Source: Beverwykella pulmonaria
Lineage: Eukaryota; Ascomycota; Dothideomycetes; Pleosporales; Melanommataceae
Length of the DNA: 64,000 bases
Reading direction: 5' to 3'
NCBI GenBank assembly: GCA_001599595.1
Contig: BCHH01000003.1
Coordinates: forward strand, 689,403 to 753,402
Shown here: in pieces, positions 55,209 through 64,000 of the stretch
How the letters are laid out: each line of letters opens with the position of its first letter
Numbering within the stretch: position 1 is the stretch's first letter
Notes under the pieces: generated by a model
Databases searched by the model: none
What the model saw: only the letters and a program-made list of their open reading frames with translations
Told to the model about the DNA's origin: nothing
Position numbers and translations under genes: made by a program

Positions 55209-55598
55209 TGTGAAGGGGAAGTTAGCGAGAGACTATGAAAAGCGAATGTACAGAGATCACGAAGATCTCCAGAAGCAGAGTTACTACACCCTGGGTATGA
55301 ACACAAGGACGAGGGGATGGTCGAAGGTGCGTGAAGGCTCAAAGGGCAGGGCGATGGCGAGCAATATATTCCCCCCGAGAAGGTGCATGGTCTGGCGCGA
55401 AATCTCCCTAGCGCACTCTAGGCATGCATGGCCAGTATTCAGAATTCGAGCGGATCCAGGGGTTTCGTGTAAATTTTGCTGCTATTTCCAGCAACACGAC
55501 CGCTGGGGGAACGCCGATCCGTTTATCCTTTAGACGAAAATGCGCTGGCGTGCACTGGCGGGCGCCCGCCTGAGGGTCCAATGCAGGGCTCGCCCCTG
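55209..55598. other. Upstream region of the deacetylase
   Basis: Promoter and 5' UTR of the minus-strand deacetylase, bounded by a Tc1-like relic. Confidence 0.4.
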
Positions 55599-56012
55599 AG
55601 GTGCCCTCCCGTGCGGGCGGACGCGAGTGGCGGTTACAGCAGTGCTTACGTCCTGTTAATTTTCTACGTACAGTATATTACACTTGATTACTACGACTCG
55701 ATATACCACTTGGCAGCAATGCAACGAGATACAGTCGGTCGAGCTATACCAATCTTCTTGGCAATGGCTGTAGGCTTCCAACCAAGTTCTGCTAGGTTAT
55801 GGATTTTCACATGTTCCTTGTAGGTGAGTCGGCGATTTGGTGTTTTAGGCACTGTGTTGATGAGTTGGTATGGCGAGTTTGGGATAAAATACATGGGTTC
55901 CATAGCGCTCTGCTTACAAATTCAGGTATAGTAAGTACCCTGAACCTTCCTTGCATGGGTATACGCACTGATGTATTGCCACTCTCGCGTCCGCCCGTTC
56001 AGGAGGGCACCT
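55599..56012. mobile_element. Tc1/mariner-like relic with inverted ends
   Basis: Left and right ends share AGGTGCCCTCC and GGGCGGACGCGAG-type sequence in inverted orientation over ~50 bp. They enclose a ~410-bp remnant that encodes only the N-terminal helix-turn-helix of a transposase. No TA duplication is visible at the exact ends, so the limits are approximate. It looks like an internally deleted element. Confidence 0.6.
55691..55903 (-). pseudogene. Transposase N-terminal helix-turn-helix fragment
   Basis: This 70-residue frame contains NRRLTYKEHVKIHNLAELG followed by AIAKKIGIARPTVSRCI, a classic HTH of fungal Tc1/mariner transposases. No DDE catalytic domain follows, so it is truncated. 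Confidence 0.65.
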
Positions 56013-56921
56013 TGTACCGATTCCACACCACGAAGCGGCAGTCTCACCTGACATCAATGTCCATGAAAAACAAACCATCTGCCCACAAATGGCGCCCACT
56101 TCAGAATACGAGCCGACGGCGCCGCCACGACTATTGACTCGAGTTTGCGCCCTTGGCCAGTACTTGTATTTCCCGGTGCTGTCGTGCAACGGCATGAATA
56201 ATCGTGTGCCCACCGCTGCCGCATCACACGAGAAAGTCTTGTTGCAGGCTGCAGCGCAGACACAAAGTCGTCGCCTTGTCGCAACATGTTCCTTCCCGCG
56301 GGCTCCCGTGCTTGTCGCTAACCCTCCAGGGTTGGCCCTACCGATCCTGATAATAAGCCAAAATGGACCTCAGCCCATCAACGCACCAATTTGCTCGCGT
56401 TTCTCTCCCGATGCCGTTTGCTTGCTTCTCTCTTCCGGCCTCGGGGTGCTTGAATTCCAGCCCCCTTGCCACATTCTTGTGTTGAGGCACCATGACAAGA
56501 AGCTAGTGGAGAATTGATTTCCTTTCGTTGTCCTGCCCAGACACGTGCCCAGGGTCCACTTGCTGGGCGCTGGGGGCTACTGTCAGCTCCATCGCGATCT
56601 GACTCGAGGTTTCATGAGTCAAACAAGTCGCTTCTAGAAACTGACTAGGCAGGGTGACTAATGACTATGGTACAACTTTGTTCTAACTTCCACGACGTTA
56701 TCAGAGCCATGTTCTCGCTATGCGTCTTGGTGATGAAGAATACTTGCGTAATGATTGCCCCTAGGAGCGCAGTTGGAGCATGGAGTGCTGTTGTCGCAGG
56801 CCCACTCCTTGGTGCAGTATTGCACCTTACTCGGGTCTTGATTGCTGCATTCATGTCCCTAGTGATAGCAGTATACCAACTTCCAATAATAGCTAGCGTG
56901 TCGAATGCAAAGAGAACGAAC
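56013..56921. other. Intergenic, no gene
   Basis: No supported coding region; moderately GC-rich compared with the 20-25 kb island. Confidence 0.35.
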
Positions 56922-57202
56922 TTACTCCGCATTCTCCGCACCCCACTTCTCCTTCAACCTGCTCAAGACCTGATGCTGCTCCTTATACAATTCTGACGGC
57001 ATTCATTTTCTCCCTTCAGTCTCTTGCTCTGCTCTCTCGCCTTCTCCATCCTCACGTGTTGAAGCGTCAAATCTGCACTTGCCTTCATCGTCGTCTTCGT
57101 TGCGGTCATCAACTGCCCCACCAGCGCTTTCTTGCTCTCCGTCTGCTCTTCGGCCAGCCCCCGCACTGAGAGTGGAGAATATACTCCTTCAAATTCCGCC
57201 AT
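56922..57202 (-). pseudogene. Short coiled-coil coding region with a frameshift
   Basis: From ATG 57202 the frame reads MAEFEGVYSPLSVRGLAEEQ and an extended helix rich in Lys/Gln/Glu/Ala up to about KGENECRQ. An out-of-phase continuation reads ELYKEQHQVLSRLKEKWGAE to TAA at 56922-56924. The junction near 57000 needs a one- or two-base shift and no intron fits. The helical heptad style continues across the shift, which argues that both halves belonged to one protein. The family was not recognised. Confidence 0.4.
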
Positions 57203-58601
57203 TCGGAAGCCTTTAATAATGCATGTCTGGGAGAGCACATCAATTGTTACACAAAATGAGATCATGTACATTAGACTGAATGCTAGCCTTAATGTATCAC
57301 GTAACGATCTCACAAAGATCCTATGGGCGGAATCGCAGCCCGGCCAATGCGCTCCAGCATACAGTTTCCTGCCTCCCCTTGCTAACTTAGCCATTTTTCT
57401 GACTATCACCTGTACTCCCATCCTTCTCACTCGGTGCAGTCTGTGCATTGGTTTTGTTCCCTTTCCGCTTTAGCGTCTTCTCATAGCTTCCGTGTAATCA
57501 TAGCTATCATCCTGGTTTGCGCGCTTGCTCTTAACATCCTTCTTGCAAACTCCAAGCTCGACGTTCTCGCATTTCGAGCGCACGGATTGCCTCGGTGGCT
57601 AGTAATCGACGCGACAATTAGCGCAAGGCTCGCCGTTGCTGCAGCTCTCCTCTCATTAGTTGAGGTGGAAGCGGAAGTAGGCGACGAAACAGGTTGGGTG
57701 GTGGAGAGGAGCGCGGTAACACGGTGTCAAGAATGGTGGGGCGGGTAGCGTTTGGGGTAGTCATGAGCTATATGGTAACTGCGGGTTCTGACTTTGCGGG
57801 TTCTGACTTTTGAGGGAGCTTGAGGGTGAGTTTCTTAGGGTCTTTGCTGTCTTGCTGAGCCTAAGGAGAGAGAGAGAGATGGCTCTGTCTGAACGACTGG
57901 AGTAGGGGAATCTTCACGCGTGTTCGTTACTTCGAAGCTGTTACCGAAATCCTGATGCTTCGAATACTGCTAGGGCCTTTAACCAAACTGATTGTACTGC
58001 TGGTCCAGCTGGTAACCTGACGCAATTGCCATTGGTGCATTTGCTGTGACTTCGAGGTTTCTGGTGCGGTGCCCAGGATGAAATTAGTTGTATTGCGGGT
58101 TTTATCGATTGCCTTAGCCGAATCGCTGATTATGTGGGGAATGGGAGAGGTCGGTCGTTAGTGCTCATCCGCCGCATAGATACTGGAAAAGCTTCCTGGA
58201 CACGTCCTGGAGAAACCTGTTGGTGTCATCTTAGAGAAATGTGTTGAAGGCATCCTGGGGATGCATGTGTCGTATTCTTGCTAGCTTCCCTTCATGGGTA
58301 TGTATAGTTATCGTGCGAGCAGTCAGCTCGTCACGGCTTTCACACTCCTTGTATACACATTTACCCATTAGACGATTGACTGCTTCCTCTTGTTGTGACA
58401 GATATCGCTGACTTGTTTTTGGGGGGACCCCGGGGAACTAGTCTGCAGGGTCAGTAATTGAGGAAAATATGAAGGTGAGAGATCGCATACCTATGCTCAT
58501 TAAGCTTGGGCTTCTTCACATCCCTCATCGGGCTCGGCGACGCCACAGGGGGCGTGACCACCTTTGCGGGGGACTTGGCGAATTTGCTCCTCGGCCCGTA
58601 A
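57203..58601. other. Intergenic 1.4 kb between two coiled-coil relics
   Basis: No supported gene. Frames here are short and compositionally biased. Confidence 0.35.
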
Positions 58602-59114
58602 TTACATACGCTTCTTGAGAAACTCAACATCCTTCTTCAAGTCGTCCGCCTTTTCCTTCGCAGCCGCAACATCGTCCTTTGCCTCCGGTACGTGATTGCC
58701 AATGCTTAAGCTTTACTCCGTATGTGATCATTCTCCTTCTGATGATGTTGCTGAACAGCGGCTGTCCTCTGCTGTAGCTTCCTCTGTAGCTCTTGATCGA
58801 GGGCAAATTTCAGGTTGTCTATCTCGTTCACCTTTTGCGTTTGTTCCTCCAGGATGGCGTACGCCGCTCTGCTGCTCTGCCGTGTCTTTCTCCCGCGTGG
58901 CCTTGCCCACTAGTTCGTTTGCACAGCCCAGAACAGCTGTAAGCCTCTCGATCTTGGTGGTTTGATTTTGAAGCTGGTATTGAAAACGAGTGATGGTTTC
59001 TTCAGCGCGCTCGGCACGGCGGTTGGCATGAACGGATTCGGTGTATCGTGTTCGAACGCGGGCCGTGACCTCCAGCAGCTGCCTCTTCATGCGCGCGAGC
59101 TCTGTCTCTGCCAT
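58602..59114 (-). pseudogene. Coiled-coil protein gene with two frame breaks
   Basis: ATG 59114 begins MAETELARMKRQLLEVTARV and a long heptad-rich helix through ERAEETITRFQYQLQNQTTK. Near 58880 the coiled-coil signal moves one base over (AYAILEEQTQKVNEIDNLKF and onward). Near 58700 it moves again (EAKDDVAAAKEKADDLKKDV, ending at TAA 58602-58604). The gaps are too short for introns. Either two indels have broken the gene or the sequence has errors. No function is assigned. Confidence 0.45.
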
Positions 59115-59399
59115 TTTGGTGGCCTTATGTGGGGCGAGTGCGTAAGAGAAAAGCGAAGTTTTGCGGAGGGGGAGAGCATGGTTGTGAGGGGAGCGATCGA
59201 GCGAGGTGCGGCGTGACGCTTTGGGGAGTGCGACGCTATTTCTATCGAGGGGTTGGATGTGACGTAGTGAGATTTGATGAAGTGAAAGTTGGATCTGGCT
59301 GTCACTGGGAGTCGAAATTGGAGGTGATGAGAGGTTGTACTCACCGCCGTGTTCCATCATCACCATGACTTTACGTGAGGCCTAGCAGAGCTTCACTCT

Positions 59400-59501
59400 C
59401 TTGCATTTGAATGAAAAGGCCACTGACTAATGCAAATATATTTGGACATAGGATGCGGTCAATGCTTGCATTAGTTAGTAGTCCTTTCGTTCAAATGCAA
59501 G
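59400..59501. repeat. ~100-bp inverted repeat (hairpin/MITE-like)
   Basis: The left arm CTTGCATTTGAATGAAAAGG with CACTGACTAATGCAA (59400-59435) matches the reverse complement of 59465-59501 with a few mismatches, leaving a ~29-bp loop. Transcribed, it would fold into a stable stem. No clear flanking duplication is visible. Confidence 0.8.
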
Positions 59502-59713
59502 AAAGTCGAGAAGAAAAGATGTGCGTGTAAATCTAAATCCCATAGCTCATGTTGAGGCCAAGTCCTACTAAGTATGTGAGAGCAGCTGGGAGAGCAGCAC
59601 AGCGTGGCTTCAAAACTCATGTCGATGATATGATAAAACATTAACGGAAAAATACTGGAAAATGATTTGTGATTCGCCCTCAATAGGGCTTGAAAACCCT
59701 ACATGTAGCATCT

Positions 59714-62259
59714 TCAAACGGTAACCTTCCCGCTCAATTTCAGATCCCTCGAACTGAACCCTACATCCACACCAATAATTCCCGCTGGCAATGTCCAAGC
59801 TTGTGCCACCGTATCCCAGAAACTCAGATCCCGTCTCATCAACGCAAACACGACTGTTGCGCTCTCCCCAGCACTCAGCGCTACCTTCTCGAACCCTCTC
59901 AAACTCCTTACCGGCGTACTCTCTCCTGCTTCAGCTGGTAGCGAAACATACAACTGCGGCACCGTAGCCCCAGCAACCTTTCCCGTGTTCTTCACAGTAG
60001 CTGTGACACTGACGAGTGTCTCCCAAAGCTCGACATTCCCACCAGGTAAGATCTTCGCGCTCGAGCTTGGTGTCCGAGAAGCGTTCAATGCAGTGACACG
60101 AATCTTCATATCAGAGAGCTCAAACGTAGTGTAACTCAATCCAAAGCCAAACTCATACGCCACGCTCTTTTTCTGCGCATCGAACTCCTTGTAATCAATC
60201 AGCGAGCCCTCGCTAAAGTTCGCCTGCCAAGCATCTAGGTCTGTGGACTCTAGTAGCTCAGTGCTGTTTACCAAGTTCTTCGCGTAATCAGACTCCTGGC
60301 TTGCAATGGTGTAGGGGAGTTTTCCGGAAGGATTCACGTCACCCCATAGGATATCGACAATGGAGTTTCCAGTCTCTTGGCCGGGCATATGGGCGGCCAG
60401 AATAGCAGTGACGTTCGCGTTGTCTTTCCAGGGGAGGACGTTAGGCGATGCGCCATGCAGCACAACGACAGTGTTCGGACAGAAAGCAGCTGTCTCTTCG
60501 ACAACGGCGGTAGAGTTCCATTCTGCAACCAGTGTCATCCTATCGTCGCCCTCGCTGGCCCAAGACTTGAGGAATACGATACAGACATCTGGTGGAGACG
60601 GGGAGATATTACCCAAGCCATGGTTGGTGATGTATGAGTTGGAGGTTATATATTGGACAAGTGCGCCATAAGACTGGCCGCGAGTCTTGATAGCTTCCAA
60701 TGGCGAAACGACGTATGTGAATCTTCCGGTTCCGGAGCCGCCGCCCACGGCTAGGGTGCCGATGTCGTAGTCGTTTGATGGGAGGAGGCTTTCAGTATAG
60801 TCCGCCGCATCATTACCGAAAACACCAATGTTCTTTGGTTGCTTCAATGGAAGAGTTCCATTAACATTCTTGAGAAGCACCGTTCCTGCAGCACCTAGTT
60901 CCCGGATCAGCTTCGCATGGTCTTTGCGCACGTCAACGACGGGACCGAGAGTGAAGTTGTACAAGTAGTTCGCTCGAGGGAAGAAATTCAAGGTACCGCT
61001 TGATTCATCGATGGGAGGGTAGTTTGAGTCTTGGTTGAGGTAATAATATGGCGTCATGATACGAGTAACCATATCATCGAGTCTTTCGATGGCCAGTGAT
61101 CCGTTGTTGACACCGATAGTGATATTGCCTCCAAAGTAAGAGGGAGAGGCTTCAAGGAATGCAATGCCACCCTGTGCACATATTAGCCATCTCTCAGGGA
61201 GCGAGTGATAAAGAGAAGTGTTACCGGCATATCCATATCGAGCCCAGCCTTAATCGCAGGAACACCAGAGTGAGTGCCAGTCCAGTCAGACATGACATAA
61301 CCTTGGAATCCGAGCTCCTCTTTCAACAATCCGTTCAACGTCTTCGAGTTCTGACAGCCGTAAGAGCCATTGATGCGGTTATAAGAGCACATGATACTAG
61401 CCGTACCAGCTTTCAGAGCATTGGCGAATGGCCAAAGATACGTCTCATGTATTGTGCGATCATCCACATTCGCAGAAATAGCCTCGATCGTCTTCCCATC
61501 AACTGTGGACGGATTCCTCTGAATCTCTTGCTCGTTCATAATGTAATGCTTGGTGCAAGCCTGAACGCCCACAGACTGCATTCCAGTAATTGTTTCTTCA
61601 ACCAGAACACCAGATAGATAGGAGTCAGGCGAAAAGCCTTCCCAGTTGCGACCTCCGAATGGTGAGCGGCCCAGTGGTCCAACGACCGGTCCTAGGATCA
61701 CATGGGCGCCTTTGCCTTTGAATTCCGAGGCCATGAGCACACCACGCTCGTGCACGAGAGCGCGGTCCCATGATGCAGCTGCGGAGAGACCCGCAGGAAA
61801 GACAGAGGCGTAGAGGGCTTCGCGGATGGCAAGGGGCCCATCTTGTAGGCAGAGACCCTCGAAGTTTAGGCGCGAGATGGGTGCAATGTTTCCAACGCAT
61901 GGGCCAGGAGTGCCTTTCGGGGGTCAGCAAATGTGAAGAAAAACATGGGTACAAAGAACATACCAGTGACCATACCAGCCTTCTCCTCTAGTGTGAGCTT
62001 AGCGACGAAGGCTTGTGCTTTCTTGAGCGCATCTTCCCATCCACCAGCACCTGTGATGTTTGCTGCAACCTATAGTCAGTATATGGAGCTACAGGTCGAG
62101 AAGCGGCAGCTGGAAGTACCGGGGCTCTCGGTAAGGTGAACATAAAGGTTGCTTACGCGAAGGATACACTGGTGGGCTCGACCCGTATTGCGAAAGCTTG
62201 CTCTGCGCTACTGAAACAGTGGCGAACGTAAGCCATGCGAGTACTAAAGATTGCCGCAT
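59714..62259 (-). CDS. GH3 beta-glucosidase, secreted
   Basis: Four exons (62259-62157, 62062-61964, 61913-61225, 61171-59714; introns 94, 50 and 53 bp) give 782 residues. The enzyme would hydrolyse beta-glucosides such as cellobiose outside the cell. Seen: a signal peptide ending near [52 protein letters not shown], and the catalytic nucleophile Asp277 in [11 protein letters not shown]. The second (C-terminal) domain has VLLKN and a hinge near GGGSGTGRF, followed by a fibronectin-III-like end ([25 protein letters not shown]). The acceptor of intron 1 was set at 62063, because the AG 8 bases further upstream in the transcript breaks the frame. Length and order are normal for fungal GH3. Confidence 0.95.
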
Positions 62260-64000
62260 GTTTTAGACGTCAAAGCCGACCGACTTTTGAATTTCAATGC
62301 ATTTCTGCTTGTTCTGTCTTCCTGGCCTTATATGCAAGCCTTGGAGAGTTCCTTCTGGTGAAAACTTTCCCTCATTACACCTAAGATCCGCACCGCATAT
62401 GTCATGCATGTCTTGAAGCTGGTACTTGGTCCATTGTACTCTCTCGGGAACAGGTATCGTTTAGGCTAAGCTCCCCCACAGAAGTACTCCGGCAGATGTT
62501 GCGGTCTTCCATCTCGAAAGGTTTTGCGGGATGCGTGATGGAAGAAGAGTAGTCTTGTACTCAACAGCGCTTATACTTCGGCGGTTCTTTGGTAGTGGCT
62601 GAAATGGTGTTGTGATGGAGCGGACGGTAGGGCGCTCGGGATAGTGTTGAAAAAACGACAGGGGCAGAAGATTTATGCGGGGGTACAATGCGGGGGTACA
62701 ATGCGGGGAAGTGTGAGAGTTTACCACAACAAGGGAACTAGCCAATATATTTACATCACGAGATACGGGTAAGGATACTCCGTATCTCGCTGAGCCTATC
62801 GGTTCTTTTTTAGCTAACCTAAAACTTCAAGGTTCATGCAAAGAGGAGCAATCCAGGTAGTTAAAATGTTACTAGCATATCAATCAAGTAGCGCAAGCTG
62901 AATGGAAAAGAAGATCAAGTTCGGCCGACAATGTGCCGCTAAATTTGACTAGGGAAACACTGCATCAGATAAGCTGCACTGGTACTGTAACCCTGAATCG
63001 TGCGCTCGGAGGTGGCGCAAGGTGGAAAGGCTGCAGAAGAGGATATGAGAACTCTAGTGTTGACATCACGGGCATACACCATAGCCGAGGCAGATGAAGC
63101 GAGTCAGATAAGTGATCTGGGTGATTGCAAATAGTGACTTGCACATTATAAATCAAGATCGTCTTCGGTCTTAATATGCTAGGTGTTGCGGGACCCTCTC
63201 AGTTGGCAACTTTTCTTTAAGTGAATCGATCATGGAAAGTTGCTGTCTTTGACACATATTTTAGGAGCTATATATAGCATATACACTAGATTACGCCGTT
63301 TCTCACTACCTTAGTAGTAAAGCTCTTCTAATTCAAATCAGTTCCATCTGAGAACAACTTCAGAACAAATTCATATAGCCTCACCATATCATGTGTTGAA
63401 GATTGAATGTCTTTAGCCCTTTTAGAACCAATAAAGGAATACCTTTCTCCTTTTTTATATCCAGTACTTCTTCTAACGGTTGCAACCGAATAAAAATAAG
63501 ATAGTAGAGACGCGTTGAAGTACCAGTACACTTCGGCGAACTAGCGGTGGGGTGTGTAACAGTTAAATATAGTTTGACTACCCACTAGCATAGAACTTAT
63601 CCCTGTCCTCTCTCCGACATCAGACCAACAAAAAGACTAAAGCAAACCAATACAGCGATAGAGAAACCTACAATCTGGTGATCGAGAAACTCAGCGCTGT
63701 GTTTCTCGAACAACCGCGACCGATACTGCTAACTCTCCTCCACGAGATTCTTCTCCGAACTGCAGAACAAGTCCTCAAAATAAACGGCCAATTGTCATTA
63801 AACTTTTGGTATCTTGCGCTCATATATCAAACGGTGTGTTCTTTCGAGAATCGCTGGTGACTAAGAGGCTTTTTCTATTACCCTCCTTTGTTCCCTCTAG
63901 ACACCAAATCTGTGAGGGTTTCCTGATGGGGGGACAATGATCATTTGGCGACTGCGTTCTTCTAGGAGGGGTCAAGTCAGAGTAGTTTATAATCCATCTG
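62260..64000. other. Terminal intergenic stretch, no gene supported
   Basis: The first few hundred bases are the GH3 promoter. A short GCGGGGGTACAAT direct repeat lies near 62675-62705. The rest, to the window edge, has only short frames. Confidence 0.4.

Overview
The window comes from a filamentous ascomycete, most likely a Dothideomycete (Pleosporales-like). The evidence is short spliceosomal introns (mostly 48-70 bp, GT..AG, some with CTAAC/CTGAT branch sites), a Zn2Cys6 regulator, plant cell-wall enzymes (GH131, GH3, CE4), an Ubc6-type E2, a fungal heme oxygenase and hAT/Tc1/copia/LINE remnants whose stop codons look like repeat-induced point mutation (RIP). Species was inferred from gene content only.

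Layout. 0-11 kb: a Baeyer-Villiger monooxygenase and a Zn2Cys6 regulator transcribed divergently, a short-chain dehydrogenase with one premature stop, a CoA-disulfide-reductase/rhodanese fusion, and an APC-type choline/GABA permease. The first three could form a small ketone/alcohol catabolic unit. 11-16 kb: small or damaged genes, including a frameshifted membrane protein, a 5'-eroded spherulin-4/FN3-like gene whose 3' end runs into a MITE, and an unrecognised gene with an in-frame TGA. 17-27 kb: a repeat-rich island with LINE and copia relics, an LTR fragment, a 48-bp minisatellite and a TA-flanked inverted-repeat element. It also holds a 699-residue membrane protein and a secreted protein of seven 39-residue repeats, probably a seven-bladed propeller lectin.

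28-31.5 kb: housekeeping genes (heme oxygenase, Ubc6-like E2). 31.8-35.7 kb: a hAT transposon with more than twenty in-frame stops and an internal 47-bp minisatellite. 38-42 kb: a GT31-like glycosyltransferase, a small membrane protein and a GH131 glucanase. 43.5-46.8 kb: a nested insertion, in which a complete-ended hAT element with a perfect 8-bp duplication sits inside an older MITE. 47-59 kb: a cysteine-rich hypothetical gene, a DUF427 gene, a CE4 deacetylase with three N-terminal beta-sandwich modules, a Tc1-like relic and three decayed coiled-coil coding regions. 59.7-62.3 kb: a GH3 beta-glucosidase.

Two themes recur. First, single disabling lesions sit in otherwise intact genes. Second, several transposon families are nested and carry TGG-to-TAG and CAR-to-TAR changes with no net frame loss. 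The introns below were placed by eye, using frame continuity and family fit; exon sums divide by three in every complete model.
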